A stretch of DNA of 64,000 nucleotides from Macrocystis pyrifera. Taxonomy: Eukaryota > Sar > Phaeophyceae > Laminariales > Laminariaceae. The notes under the pieces are model-generated. The model was given only the letters and a program-made list of their open reading frames with translations. It made no database searches and was not told where the DNA came from. Below, one piece after another: positions 1-15,200 of this stretch (position 1 is its first letter; the number at the start of each line of letters is the position of its first letter). Position numbers and translations under genes: made by a program. The stretch is from NCBI GenBank assembly GCA_031763025.1, contig JASSKH010000029.1, forward strand, positions 4,369,095-4,433,094. Reading direction: 5' to 3'.

Positions 1-86
1 ACACAATGACAACCTCTTCCGCCCCCGCCCCTCGGCTCTACCGCTGTATCGCTCTGACATCCCCTCGTATAACCGCGTGGATTAAG

Positions 87-262
87 ATGGTCAATTTTCC
101 ATTGTTCGGTGTAGGAGACTTTACCTATCCGCCTTCAACACCTGGAGGCCCTATCACTCAGTCGGAGAACCTCTCAGACTCCGTGATCAGCCCGATATCA
201 CGAATGATGGCCTACACGTCCAACGTTCGCAGCAGGCTAGGGAAGAAGGTGATCTCGTCCGC
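87..262 (+). CDS. GCLC: GCL copy 1 exon: FPLFGVGDFT segment
   Basis: Reads NFPLFGVGDFTYPP, then GGPITQSENLSDSVISP and TSNVRSR, matching the family stretch around FPRLG...FT and HPRF.TLT.NIR.RRG. The usual HPRF is replaced by PISRM. The start is set at a TTAAG acceptor just before ATG, but the frame is open back to position 6. The end is either the GTGAGG donor (after 262) or a GTGATC donor after 248. Confidence 0.75.
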
Positions 263-3200
263 GTGAGGTGCCTGCGACAGTCGACCGAGGTCACGCTCGG
301 TAGAGTGGGTTCTCAGCGGACCTCTGTGTTCCGTCGAGTTGTCGGGGGAAAGGGCAAGACAGAAAAGTTTAAGGGGTCACCCGCGCGAGTGGTGCCGACA
401 CTATGTTTGCTAATTCCCCCAACGTTGCCTGCGTGATGAGTTTGTCGTGTGTCCCAGTATATGGATGTTTCGTTACACGGCGCCAATACAATACATTAGG
501 AGTCCGAGCTTGAGTGGAAAACTAGGGAGGAATGCCTCCACCATCGATTTTTTCCTACCTGAAATATGTTTGGGGCTGAAGTGAGTGGTAGACGGCAAAA
601 GCTCACGGACGGTGAGGCGAATGTAAATATTGTGCAGACGAGGTGCCGCCGAGTCCGGTGGAGAACGGGCTGCTGCGGTCGTTGCTTCGTCGTTTAAATG
701 CAGTGGGGGTACACAGTCCTTCACGAGAGGTGAATATACCAAGGAGTACAACTTATGAAATCTGGGACCCTCTCCAATGCATGAATCCCCGCCAAAGAGG
801 TTCTACACCAAATACCGAGCAGTATGGACCCAAACACGTGGGCAAAGATCATGCGCGCGCACAGCGAGCTTATCCTCTCTTCCACCCGCCCTTTATCTTA
901 CAATCAGGAACCCTTAATCGCAGGCCATCTCTATACCGATTCCAAGTAGTATAGACCCAAACACGTGGGCAAAGATCATGCGCGCGCAGCGAGCTTAACC
1001 TCTTTTCCACCCGCCCTTTATCGTACAATCAGGGACCCTAAATCACCGGTCCATCTGTTGTATGAGGTTGGTTTCAGCCGGCACAAGGACTAAGCACGAA
1101 GGTATTCGTAAACAATCGATCGGTTTTCGTGTGCTCTGAATAGGGCCCTTGACTGGGAACCTCCCCTAACCGCGTGCCTGCGCTCGGGACGTGGACATGG
1201 TGATTTCCGTCCCCTTCACGACTGCAGCCTGAGTTTTTTAGAGCGGCGGGTAACAAAATTGTGATGCGCGCCTTTGTTGCTACCACTGCCTCTATGCTCT
1301 CAGGGGGTCCCTGCGATAGCTATACTCACCCTGGTTCGAAAACGCGTGAAGAGCAACTACCTGGTAGGCAGCATCACCGTTCATGTGGTGCACTCGTCGA
1401 TAAAAATCAAACTAGTGAAGTAGCGTTCCGCTCGTAGGGATATTGTATGTAGTAGTCCAAACCCGGACGAACCATCCGTCAGATACGTAGTATATTTCGG
1501 GTAGGTTGCTGCACTCCTGGCGTCCCAACAAATCAGCAGGTGCGGGCTACTAGAACATTAGTAACAACTTCTTGGTCAATCATTTTCTGACTGACAGGAC
1601 TCCAGCTGAAAAAATACTCAGCATCGATTTTTCGGCAAATATGTTCGTTGCAAGTACCTTGTACCCGAGCAATCCCTCGGCAGGGGTGGTGCGGTATTTG
1701 GTGAGCTCCGGTATATCACCAGGCAAATGGTGTCGAAATTAGCTTCCAAGTTGGTTAACGCAACCCAAGCGGTACTTCTATGCGCTAGGCTTAAGCACAT
1801 TATACTTGCACCAGTATCCTACCAATCAGTAGTTGCTCACTGGAGGAGTTCAACCGGCCAGAAAAGGTTGAGCTAAAACTTCCGACCCATCCGTGGGATG
1901 AGTCGACCCCGGGTATTGTTCGTCCCTAGCTGGGGCTTGGGTGGGGGTAGAGAGCCCCCCCCCCAGATGCGAAGCCTCCGTGAACCCAGCACTCCTACCG
2001 TAGTAGAGTACCGGCCTCCTCGCACAAAACCTGCAATCGGTCTAAAGAGTGTTTTTTCGGTCTCAATCTGGGCGCGGGCAAAAGAGTGTTTTTTCGTTAG
2101 CTGCGCTTATATATATTGTTCCCGGAGAATTTGTTTTCCGGTGCAGGTCGAAATGAATGGCTCTTCGGGTCCAGGTCTGCCACAGGAAGGGATTTGCTGT
2201 ACTTGAGACCTTGACGAGGCTGAGAGTTGTCTGGTTATTAATTTTCATTTTTTTTCAGGCTGACGTGTGTGTGGAGATCACTTTCTGACGAGCGGGCCTG
2301 TACTGCGTGCGTCATCAACAGTCTATGCAATGGCTTCCCAATACATCATCGATAAACCTACCCCTTCTTGACGACCGCGGGACCTGTGAGCCCTGAAAAC
2401 TCGATATATCGTACGTTCTTCGCCTTTACACCTTCTGTCCTCCTGGTGCCCGCGACAAGGTCGACATCCAGACCCCTCTTTACAGGGACGAGCGGACTCC
2501 GGAGTTCCTACCGCCATCGAAGGGTTTACCCGTTGACTGCAACGGAGGGGTCTGCCCGCGATCGTCTTGGCCCATGATACACATGGATGCCACCGCGTTT
2601 GGTGGGGGCTGCTGCTGCTTGCAGGTTACCGTTCAGGTGCGAACGTCGTTGAGCTGTGTGCGGTACGGGTAGCACCTAATGTGTACGAGTCTCCCCCTTG
2701 CAGGACCTCTATACGTTTGTAACGTCATCCGATGTTCTACAACCCTCCCTATGCCCGATACATACAAATTGAAGAATGAGCTACGTGTGGTTCCGATCAA
2801 AACCCGATATCGGATACAATATTCCCTAAGCCCGACACGTAATCCCGCGTGGACTAGATGTCTAGCGAAGGATGTAGTAAAACTCTACGTAATATCCAAA
2901 GGCTCTGCGTGTATCCGACTCGCATCATCTCCTGTCTTGCCGATGTTCAAAACTTAGGTGGAGCATACGCGGCCATAACGGAATCAATTTTCGCTTGTGA
3001 ATTTCGTGTCGCGGGTCGAATCTCATCTCTTGCCTTTGATGCTTCGTGGGTCCGGAAAAAAGGCCAGAGACGTCGACGAGTCGCGGTACTTGTTCGATCA
3101 ACTTGCGGTGATGAGCCCGATCATGCTGGCGCTCAGCGCTGGGACTCCGATACATAAGTGAGTGCGCAGGCGGTAGCAGAGAAGACGGGGCCTCAGACTC

Positions 3201-6200
3201 GTGCTGCGGGGGGGGCGGGCTGCCTCGGTTTTTTTAAACCCGAGATTGGCTGTGTGCCTCACTCAATTTTGTTCTCTAGAATAGTTAGTTGTCGTAACGA
3301 AACAACCAAACTTATCGTAGTGAACATCGCCCAACCGAACAAGAACGAATCACACCATGTGAAGGCAAACAACTACAGCAGTCACACGGCCTAGTGGATC
3401 CGAGCGGCTGCAAAGCATGGGCGTTGAAAGAGCTTCTCTATCTCATCACCAGTCGTCTGCGGTTAAGGGTTTCGAGGGAAGGTCACGGTTCGACAACACG
3501 TTTTCCGGTACAGGTTGGTCTTCAGAAATGTGTGTTGCATTCTGAAAAGTCGTCGGTCTGCCTGAAACTCCCTGAAACACAGAAATAGAGGCACTTGTTC
3601 CGGCTTGTAGAAGGGGTCCGTGGTCACGGTTTTTTCCGAAGGCACCCGCTGAGAATCAAATAACGGAGGAGTTGAGTTGGAAAGGAAAATGGATTATCAA
3701 AATTATGACCATATTCGTATGCCTTCAGGTCGCTGCACACTGCTAGACTATTCGTTTTGAAGAACGCTGCCCCCGCCATTCGTTGGCGGCATTGGGCGAG
3801 AGTGAACGATCATTAACATGCATCAGCTTGTATTTTAATGCTGTATTGTTGGTGTAGAAACTAGCGGCGGTGGGGAGCGCTAGGCTCTGTGCCTGTCTTC
3901 TTCTTAGCCGATCTGATCTACTGGTAGGTCATGGCGAACCCTGCCACCACTTCCGAACAACTCCAGTACGAGTGCCGTGGTAGTGTGTCCCCTACTCTTG
4001 GGTGGGTGACGTCATAGCGGGGCTATACTGTGAAATATCGCCAACGTTTTGCGTTGATGTGTCTCTGTCAATGTTTGAGACCATGAGCTCTCCTCTTGCT
4101 GGTTCATATATATTCAGGATTCTAGCAAAACGCCTCAAATCACCTCCGTCCACATGAGCTCTCCTCTTGCTGGTTCATATATATTCAGGATTCTAGCAAA
4201 ATGCCTCAAATCGCCTCCGTCCACGATCGCCGGAGGAAACAACTATTTGAATGGCGCACATGTGCGATCTTACTGACCGTCATGAGCAGTAGAAGAGGGT
4301 GACCCCGTATTGTGTTTGTCAAGGGGCTAGGGCTGGCGCTAGCGGCGAATATGTGTCTCAACATCAACCACAGACGTTCAAAATTTTGAAGAATAGTCAG
4401 GCGCTTCCGCAGGAAAAAACTTATTTTATCCGGGATTTCACTTCAACGAGCCTGTTCCAGGTACCCCAAGGAATGTGAGTAAAATGTTTCAGGCGAACAC
4501 ACGAAAAGAAGCTCACTGAGTAGGACCGATATCAAGCCATGCGTTAAACTTGAAGTCGATCAAATACTGAAACTAGGTACGCTTACAAGTCAACTCCGTA
4601 CAACTGTCAGATATACGGTACAAATGAGGCACAATACACGTCGTAGTTTAGTGGTAGACCTTGATGTTTTACACACACACGTGTTCCATGAACCACTGAC
4701 AACCTGTGGACGAATGTTGCATTTCGTTACGGTTGCTGCGCCGGACGTTTGGGCTCCTCCAAGGTCCTAGTATCTCTAAGGATAGGGAGAACAGCTGAAA
4801 GCCTGCCAACAAAAAAAAACTAAACACTATTCGGTAGCGGGTTAGCGGAGGCTCATTGAACACGTGCAAACGCGTGCAAAATCTCAGGTTTTATCGTCAA
4901 AACAACGGCGCGAACGTCCGCCGTCTAAGCCATCTACAGATTTCGAGCTGGAACCATCCTGTACATGTATCTGTACGTATTCTCTAACACCTGTACCCTC
5001 ATCCCTCATGCGTCAAGCCTATCAGGTAAAGGAAGTCTTTCTAATAAACAAACTGCCGGTTTGTAAGATGAAATACGGTAAATAATTTACACAGACGTTT
5101 CTTTTCTCATCGCATCTACCTCTTGCTTCACATCTGGCTTCCGGTTTCATTGCCCCCTGCGTTGGTGTTTTGCTGTTATCTGGTAACATTATGAGTTTTT
5201 TTGTCCCTGTTCGTTAGCTGTATCTCACCGTACAACTACGTTCTACTACAGCATCTGCTCTTGTTAAGACGGCTCTTCGCAGCACTATCCTTAATCGTAC
5301 CATTACGACTACTGTTGTAGTTACGACTGCAGGCCCCCTTTTCGTTCTTCTATCACCCTTAGTACTACCACTACTCCTGATGCTATTGATTGCACTACCG
5401 ACCGTTTTCTACGTATACTCCTACTACCAGTGTTCGTGTTGTTTTTTTATATTTCCCACGTCGACTACTGCGCTTACCAATCGGTTCTCCCGCGAAACAT
5501 TCAACGCACCCGTTGTGCGCTTTCTGTTAAATGTCTGGAGTACAACATGCAGCCCTCGTGGCCACACATACCTTCTTGGTGTGTACTCCACTGCAAACCT
5601 CAAACCCAGCTTAAACGGCGTCAATTTCGTTTTTGACTCAAGGGGTCGACTTGCAGACACGGACGTGCGCTGGAACACAATATCATCGGCGGCGGATGAC
5701 CGTACGGAAGAAGAAAAGCGGCCTAACGACATCACGAGCACTAAAGAGGCCAGCGAGTTCCCAATGGAAGACGGACGGAGCACACATGTGGCCGTCAAGC
5801 GTCAGCCGAAGAGCAGGTAGTTATATGTGCCCGCTTTGGTTCTTGAGGAGAAACATGGTGCTATTGAGGGTGGAGGGGTGCCAGAAAGACAGTACGAGAG
5901 TACTATTACGGGGAACTATAGTAAATAGGACCAAATATTGTTAGTAAAAATAGGTCATTATATAGTTTTTGTGTGCACCGTAGGTCCTATTTACTATGGT
6001 CCCCCGTAATTGGTAGGCTCTTAGGCTAGTATATACGTGTTATGACGACCGAGCGGGTTGTACGCTTTTTGCGTCTCTTGAGTCGGTTCGGCCTCGCTGG
6101 TTTGCTTGCTTGCTCGTTTGTAGTTTCGGGGTATAGCTGGTCGTTGCAGACGCCCTGCTAGAGTAAACAAAACACCTCGTATCTGTGGGGCTCCTTCCCG

Positions 6201-9200
6201 CACGCGAAAACCTCGACGTACCTCACACATCAACCGACGATGGGACTGGAACGTTAAGCTCAGTCTGATAGTATTATGGGACTGCTGTCGGACTGTATAA
6301 AATACTTAGAGTGTTGTACAGAGCATGAGTACAACAAGAGAACCCGAAGGATATCGGGTAATTTGGAAGTTGGGGCGACTCATCGGGGATGATCGTTTTG
6401 TACACAAACAATCCTACGGTAACTGTACCATGGCTAAGACGATCACTCCAAGGCAACGAACCCCCCCTCGTAAGGAACAACGCGCCGCCTTACGTAACTG
6501 TCGTGGTGGTAGATCCCCTTCTGAAGTTTGGAGGTTGAACAAGCGGCGCTATCCTTGGTTCGCGCTCGTGCCTCATGTAGAGGACGTGCACCACCTATCG
6601 GGGTAGCATTCGGTGGGTAAACACTTTTTGACTGGCGGGCGGCACAGATGAAGATCTAGCCAGAACACAAACAGGATTTCCCTGTGCAGGACGGTAGTAC
6701 TCATTACAGTCCTAGCGCATGGGATTTCCATCGGGAAGCACTTCTTTTTTTTCTCAGAGTCAGGTTGTTGGGACGGGGCATGAAGCCGCTCGTGTGAGGG
6801 GCGCCTTCCGAAATTTCGGTGCACCCTACCGTCGCACGGATGAACGCGCGCCCTAAAGTTCAAATTCATAGGGTTGGTTGTGTCGATTAAACACCTCCAA
6901 CGTTCCACCCATACCGATGGCTCCAAGGTGGGATTCAATAAGCACCTTCATCTACAACGGAGGTACTCGAAGCGTCCTCGATCGCTACGTGGAAACGTGC
7001 AGCGACATCGACTGCTCTGTGCACGAGCCTTCGCGTCAGGCTCTGCTCAATCACGGCTTCGATACGGTGCGTAGGTGACGGACCGCTAGACCCCAACAAA
7101 CGCCAAAGCCATCTACAACAACAACCAAATAGCGAGCCCAACCTGATTATGGCTCTATGGCACTAAAGAAGCAGCATAACTCTCGTTTGATCCGGTAGTT
7201 ATGTTTTTGCCTTCGTTGGGTGCGTACTGCTTTGTGTCTCGTCCATAGATATGTATCGATCTGGTGCGTAGACGTCGACGTGAGACATGTCCTTCGGTGT
7301 GTCCGATGGGAAATGGGGTAGGCGGTGTTGCGGACTGGCAAAACAACTAGTCACGCTGTACTTGAGTCCGTGTGCTGTGAGGACGTTTTCGTTCGGCGGG
7401 TTGTGGGCTGGTTGCGCGCTCACTTTCGAAGGAGGGGGTGGGTGGATGGGGGCGTGGGTGGGTAGGTCGGTGGTTGAGGGGGGTTAGAGAGGCCGGTGGA
7501 AGGGGGTGGATTCTAAGAGGCGAAGGAGGCTTCCTGCGCGGGTGCTACCATGTCTATGCAGTTGCTGCAGTGAGACGAAACATACCGAATTGAGGTTTAA
7601 ACGTACAAGACTGTCCTATTAATTTAACTGCCACCGTGTCCGGTTTATGACACCCCCTGTCCATACGTCTTACCACCATGTTTTTATGCACGCACTATTT
7701 TCGCGTTGGTCGCCAACATCAATATATTGTCTCTGTATTCGCCCTTGTACCCCCTTGTTCGGCACGTGCTACTCCGTACACATGCCGACCCTACCCGAGT
7801 CTCTGTCTATATTTCTGGTATCCCCCCGGTTTTTCCCCATCCGTGTCAAGCAGGCACTTTCCATACACATTTCACACATTTTATCGAGGGATGATCTGTC
7901 GGTCGTCGAAAGGAGGACAGAGGAAGTCGACGATGAACACGAGGTAGGTGCTGAAAGGTTGGGGGGGGGTCAGGCGCATGCATACATGGGCGAGATCACC
8001 GATCCCCGCTTCATGGTGCAGACCGTTCAGAGAAACAATATATATGGTATGCAATGGTTATAGCTAATGCGGACCGGTTGAGGCTGTAAATCTGAATGGT
8101 CTCTTGTTTGCGCATGTGTCCTTGGGTGCATCTGCACCATACATACCCTGCATGTAGTCTAGGGAGGCAGGTCAGGATATACGTTATCCAGGTTGCCATC
8201 TGTCCGATGCGTAAAACATTCGAGAATAGGAGGAGCTAAGAGGTTGTGCGCAGTAAACAAATCCGTCTCCCAATCCAATCGGCCTGTCCGTGGAATCGAT
8301 CGAGGCAGACGGAAAATTTCGACAGCTTCCAGTCGACGAACTGGCAAACGGTGAGGTGGAAGCCACCGCCCCCAAAGGTCAGCCCCACCGACCCACACAT
8401 CGGCTGGAGGACGGAGTTCCGGAGCCTGGAGATTCAACTGGTGGGCGCCTGAGTTGCACTAGGTTGAGGAAGAAGGGTGCGGGGTGGGGAATGGGCCAGA
8501 CTCGGACCACTGAGGTAGACGCAGTACCCACCGTTTCACATGTTCCGAATGTTACACACCTCAGACAGATGATGGGCTAGATGATCTAGTTCCTTGTCTG
8601 CCGTTGGGAGAGGTTGCGCAGGATCTGCCTTACAGGGCAGATATATCACACCCAGTACACATGCTTTTAACCATGCGGATTAAACAAGGGTCCTACCCGG
8701 CGACATGAGCTAGATCACAAAAGATCGGGAACAGATCACCCTTCGCAGATCCACACAGATCTGCCTTCGTAGATCCACATAGCCAAGTGCGAATCAATGA
8801 TATGTCTGAGGTGTGAAACGTTGTTGTACATCGTTTATTTGTATCACCATGTTTACTTTCCAGCTAATCCCGCGGGCGGTTTCACCCTCGGTGATCGTCT
8901 GCAGACACGCCGTTGTAGTCGCAAGCGGTGTCCGCCGGTAACGTGCCGTAACGTCTACCGCGTACAGGGTTCAGGGTTCCCAATGCTCATCAACGTTCGT
9001 CCGTCTAGCACTGGAAACGCTCTGTATTTTCCCAACCTCTTATCTTCGTAGACGGTGTATACAACTCCGCATCCCGGCTAACGATCCGACATGTTAGTAC
9101 ACTGGCCCACGCCGAAATAGCATAAAGGGCACAATTGAGATGTCGAATACATTGGCTAGTTTTTGAACTAAGTGAGTCCTCCCACGGTAGACTCATCTTA

Positions 9201-12200
9201 CTGTAGGGTTTGCACAGTTTATCTCAACATTGTCTGACCGGTTGAGTTCCTCGCAACTACGCAACTGCCGTGTAGTATGACATTGTTGCCAAAGTATTCG
9301 GCATATCACTAGCGCGTAGAAATATTGGTCGGGTGGAGCGAAGAAACTTCTTCGGAGGCTTGTTTCGGGTGGCATACTGAGCTCCTCATGCGAAGAACAC
9401 TGAAAGTAGAAGGCCGCCGCCCCTACCGTGGCATTGGTCGGTAGCGCTTGCAGTGTTTGAATTGGCCTCAACTGATGGACCTCTACCAGTGAAACAACTA
9501 CACTGCAGTCAGGTAGATATTTTTAGGGCTAGCGCAATTCACGACGTGTGCGCCGGTTTGCACCAGACAATCAAATGTCTTCGACGTCATCAATCGGGTG
9601 ACAGGTTGAGTTTACCTCGAAAATAGAGTTCATGAGAAATGCCACCACCCTCACCGTGCCATCACTCAGTCGATCAAGCATCGTGTCGTCGGTGTTGATG
9701 CTCTCACGTACCAAGAACATTGTTTGTCCATCCCCTTACTGTTCTCTTTCATTGGACGCCACGTATCGAGAAAAGTTACTTTTTTTGGAGAGGTCGCAGG
9801 GCTTGGCGCGGGAACACTTGAACGGATAAAACACCCACCAGCCTGGGAGAGGTCAAACAGCCCCTACACACCCTTCCCGTTTGCGCGTCGTCCCCGGTAT
9901 GGTTGATTTATCAAAGAAACCTGCGGGCTGGTTTCTCAATGCCAAAGCTTCCGTACGGTAGGGGGCTAAGGGGAAGGGGGGCGGGGCATCACGATTGGGG
10001 CCGCTTCGTTCGAACGGCTAAGAACCACTAGCGCAAGTGTGGCAGGCTCGTTGCGCAGTCTTGCTTTGTGCTGATCCGCTCAGGTTTGGGATTCCTACCG
10101 ATTGAGGGTTTGAGTTCAACTGCTTCAGCAATACCCATTTTTCACCTATTCGCGCGACAGTGGGCCTCAACCCCAGGAGGCGTGGCGCGGTGTGTAAGAG
10201 GCATCATCTGTTGATTACGAGCCCCCTCCCGACCCGTGGGGAGCTCCTTTCCCCACCTAAGAGCCGACGTTAACATCTAGTCTAAGCTAAACGCGATACA
10301 CGACCAGGGGTTTTGTAAATCATAACATGATACGTGCTGCGAAAGGGGTACAGGTATAACGTTTCGGACTGGAATCATTTCTGAACGACGTGGCTCCTTA
10401 ACCCAAAATCGTCGGAACGACATTCATGTTTTTTCAGCAATTTGGCCGTGGGATTTTGTTCATCGAGTTGCGCTCTCGGTTTCCTCAAACACCAGTTCTT
10501 ACCCACTGCTAGTACAGCCCGTCTCACGTGATGAACCTCAGGAAACTACCGGTGTACCTCCACCTTAACAATGTGTTATAACACAGTACACATCGAATGC
10601 AAACAATTTCTGGGTAATTCACTTAATGAAGGTCCTTCGTCAGTGAGGAAGTGTGTGACCTCCTTAAACGGGCAACCCCTGCCGTAGTCATGTCTCCCGG
10701 TAGCAGTGAAAATTGAGTGACGGGGTACCCGCCTGCCTCAGCGTTTGCCACTAGGTAAACCGAGTGCTCAGCGCCGTTCCTCGTTTTCCCGTGTTTATTC
10801 CCGCTGAATTTCTCTATTCCCACCTACGCCTCGACTCCTTCGTTGACGCGTGGTACGAAAAGGGCAGCAGTTATGGGCTGAATATTTTCAAGAAGACAAG
10901 ACTCCTTTATCCGGATATCGTCGGAATTATGTTCGTTTTTTTCAACATGAATTTGTTTGTGTACCTAAGCCATGGCAATGTTTTGTCGGCTTCCACTTGA
11001 TTATTTTTTCAGTATATGTTATTGGGGCGAGGTACAGAGCTCCTTAAGGTCATCTCAGGAACCTTACAAAACGATGGTGCACCTCTACCGTAGCATGTGT
11101 CATGTTGTGTGATCCTTAACCCTCCGTGTGCCTGATCGTTTGGCAGACCGACTTCGAGAACGCGGCTTACACGGTGTTCATTGTGTTGCTAACGAGGGTC
11201 ATCCTCGCGTTCGACCTAAACATTTACATGCCGCTGTCAAAGGTAAGAAGACCATGGTGCATGTTTTGAACGGGTGGTATACGGAAGGGGACAAAGAGAA
11301 AGCAAGGAATAGTCGTGGGCGACTCTGTGTCATCATGGTGATACCGTATATTTTTTCGGTGCTAGTCTACGCTCGGTAATACAGTAGTTTGTTGAGCTGC
11401 CGCGTAGGTGACATGTTCCCACTGTTTTTCACTTCGAAGCTTGTGGTGTGCGGGGGGCATGAACTCGTCGGGCCCATTACCGTAATCTGTCGGAAGAAAG
11501 AAGTTACGATTCCTGCCGACGAAAATCATCAATGCTTTCCCGTGGATCCTCGAAAGCAGACAAACTGAACTTCTACATTATGGACGCACAGTTCCTCGCC
11601 ACATACATCATTGTCCGCCTCTAGATCAAAACACCCTGCACTACCATGCCTGGTACGTAACAAACTTGTGCCATTACTTGGACCCGTGTTTGTTGTCTCG
11701 ATAAACACACCGTAGGGTAGTACACCATATACGTGGGTGCCTGTTGTTGTACTTATGTCCATCATTGGAACATGTCAAATACACACACCCCAGGTCGACG
11801 AAAACATGCGCCTCGCCCACGAGAGGAACGCCGCCAGCGAGGGAAGATTCATCTTCCCCAGCAACATGTTCAACGAACCCGAGCATGACGGTGGGACCAA
11901 CAACTCCGAAACCTTCTCGAGGAAGAGCAGGGGCAGTGGCAGTGTAAGTTGCGGTGCCAACGGCGGCGGGAGCGAACGAGCGGGAGCCATCTCTGGCAGT
12001 GGTAAAGGAGAACTGGGCGGTGCGACGGGGGAGATGGATAACGGAGGGGTGTACCGGCCACGCGACGTCGACCCGCATAGTGAACTGGAAGGAATGACGG
12101 TGCTTCAGATCTTGGGGGGAAAGGTGGACGGAGTCGAAAATATGTTTTGACGCACCGTGCGTGCGATCTAGTTCCTGGGACGGCATGGATACTAGAGGGA

Positions 12201-15200
12201 AGGGGTTTGCTGAGTGGTTAGACCAGGGGACGTAAGAGCTGTATATTGATTGCTGTTGGAAACCCCACAAATTGTTGGGAGTGTAAAGGCAGGCTCGGCC
12301 GAAAATGTTCTCTCTCTCGCTCTCTCTCCCTTTCTCTACCTATTTACCGAACGATAGAGATCTACTTGTATCCGTCTATACACTTTGGGTCAAGTAGGGT
12401 TCCTTCGTGCGGTTTTCCCCGCTGGCATATGTTCGACAAATACCCTAGTGAAGATCCGAACGTGATGGACATATCCTAGGGGGGTACAGACCACAATATA
12501 TCGCGTAAACTGAATGCGCAACTCGTCTTGTGCGCACTGCCTTATACATCAATCGACAAAAACTCACCACACATTGAACGCCCACCTTTCGATTTCATCT
12601 CCGCGCTGACGCTACAGAGAAGTTGAGACACCGCTGGCATAGAGACGGGTTTGTTAGAGCAGGCGCGCAGCAACCACTCTGCATCCTCCCCACCTATCGT
12701 TCTTAATGGTTTTCCCTTCTCGCGTACCCTCGCCCACTATAGACGGCCAATTCCAATCGTTGTTCGTGTTCGCATTGCGTGCCACGTGTATATAACGTTT
12801 CAACACAGGGGAGCTTCCCAGGGCTGATCCCCTTGATCCACGCCTACCTGGACCACATATCCGCCGACCCGTCAACCACCCATCTGGTTGAGACGTGAGT
12901 ACACCCCTGCGCGCGTTCGCTGCCTCCCTCACGCGTAGAGCGCTACGCGCAACTGTGGTCAGCCGAGCTGTCGTTGATTATTCCGAATATTTCGGCGCGC
13001 CGACACCATCATGTCGGGGCACTTGCCAGAAAAGATATATATTAAAGGGCGAAGACAATGCATGTACAGAGTCTCGGAGCGCCGTGCTACGGCAGGAATT
13101 TGGTCCCATGCTTTAACTCGAATTGGTTTCTCACTGAACCCGGTGCTCGACTGAAAAACCCACCGCATAACGATGAAGTTAAGCGTGTGCTGGTTCGGAC
13201 AACTTTTGATATATCTATATATATACCTACTGAATTGTTTATCGGATTTAGCGTGCAACACTTCGCGCATCATTGATTGTTGGGAGATGACACAGCATGT
13301 ATTCACTCAAGGAAGACGCTCAGAACATTGGGGCTGCCCCCAGCCTGGCTGGGGTCCGGCACACCGCCTTGGCGCGAAGCGTTCGATACTGTACGAGGTT
13401 GACTTGGAAGCGCATTGCATCGTTTCATACACGCCTCGACCGGTTGTGGTGCGCAGACGTTTGACTCTTTGAAGCCACCGAGACGTGTATGCTTCATTAT
13501 TTCCTCTCGTATTCTTCCGTGGATGATGCCGTCTCTCAGCCACAGTCGCACGTTCACCCTTCCCCCCCCCCCCGCCAAGAAAAACACTATTACGGGGGTC
13601 CATAGTTAATAGGACATATGGTGTACATAAAAACCTATATATTTACCTATTTTTACTAACCAAATTTGGTCCGACCTCCGTAATACTAAAAGGCGAAGAA
13701 TACTACAGAACTCACGGGAGATATGTCTGCCGATCGCTGTTGTTGGGTTAAGTTGAACTGGTGCTACGGTAGGCTGGGTATCCTCCTCATTTTGATTGCC
13801 GCTTTTGGGCCGCACTTGATGTTGAGTTTGGACAATGTTTAGTAGAGTAAACAAGCAATTCCCGCGTCGGTGCATATCGTGAAACGAAAAGACATAAGAC
13901 TCTAAAGACTGCAAAGCAAACAAACTACTCACTCGGTCGAGGGGCTCTGAGCTGCTGAAATAAATTACCTACACGTGACGCCGTTGCCGTAGCATCAGTC
14001 GTTGTAGGCCGAGCCTGGGGGTTTTTTAACGTTATCACCCTGGCTGTGATGGCCACGTTGGTGCAAGTGGTGTCGCTGAAGCTGGTCTTAAGAGCTACCC
14101 GCATCGACGGTCGGGCGTGCACGGTACAGTACGCAGCAGGCCTTGAGAATTTGGCGATCGAAAAAAACTAACTCGCGCGACCTGGGCGCGAAACTCATGC
14201 CCTCCAAGACTATCTACTGGACGTATGACATGTACGGCAGCAAGGTAGGAAGCACCTTACTGATACCTCACATGTGAAACCCAGCCTCGCCCGAAGCATG
14301 GCATATCGTGAAGGTGTGCGGCGCACTGTACCTCTCTCCACCGGAAAAAACGCGTACGCTTGATCCGTGTGGCTTGTGTGGGAAGGTACCTGGAACACCT
14401 CCGAAAGCGAGCCGCCGGCGAGGTGATGACCACCGCCGCTTGGCTCCGTCACTTCGTCACATCCCATTCAGACTACAAGCAGGACTCTGTCGTGACGGAA
14501 GAGATTGCGTACGATCTGGTCGTCGCATGCCAGGAGATCGGACTGGTGAGCAGGAGCAATGCACCTGTTCGAAACAGGGAGGAGGCCGGAGACAAGTAGA
14601 GTGCCATTTACTCACTTTATCAATGCCAGGGTATCACTTGGTACCAATCAGATCGTCAGATGAGGGACATCGTACCATCTGGTCGAGGCGCGCCGGGCAA
14701 TGCGGTCGATAGACTGGAGCGAAACACGTGGTAGGAGAAAGGAAGGAGCGTGCGGAAATATGACCACAGTCTGTCCGAGAGCGGCAAGTGATTAGGTAAC
14801 AATCAAACAGTGAGATTTAACTTGAGTTTAACACCTTCAAGCGTCATGATCTGAACCGAATCTACCGACCATGGTCTGTTGAGGGGAGTGTGTTGATACT
14901 CGCTGCTACGTGCGCGGTTCAATTGAATGAGCAGCACAGCAGGCCATATCACGCTGATCCAGCGACAACGTCGAAAATCGTCGATTTCCTTTCGAATCGC
15001 TTCGTTAGAACTATATCTTTCGTCGCTCTCAACACGGCCGCTGAACGGGAAGGTCCTTGGTGGAGAAAAGTCTCGTAAACTATGCAAATTTTTTTTCCCT
15101 GCCACTGACTTTTTCAGATGCCATCTTCGTCTCTCTTGTGTCCGTTTCCCCAACGACCCCGCCTGTTTGCGGTGCCCCTAATGCTCCATACAGTAGATCA

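Larger units (their letters stand above)
8441..11146 (+). other. Copy 1 intron, 2.7 kb, with dispersed repeat fragments
   Basis: No exon. It holds a block at 8555-8640 (ACACCTCAGACAGAT, GAGAGGTTGCGCAGGATCTG) similar to the same-position intron of copy 2, and fragments of a ~230 bp dispersed family at 9215-9445 and 9523-9690. Confidence 0.7.

Noticed and set aside
1967-2029. Candidate missing GCL exon after a C-rich CCAG acceptor (MRSLREPSTPTVVEY)
   Set aside because: Slight resemblance to the VPIFKDKNTPSPFVE region, but the join needs the preceding exon to end at 248 rather than 262, no good donor follows, and the match is too weak.
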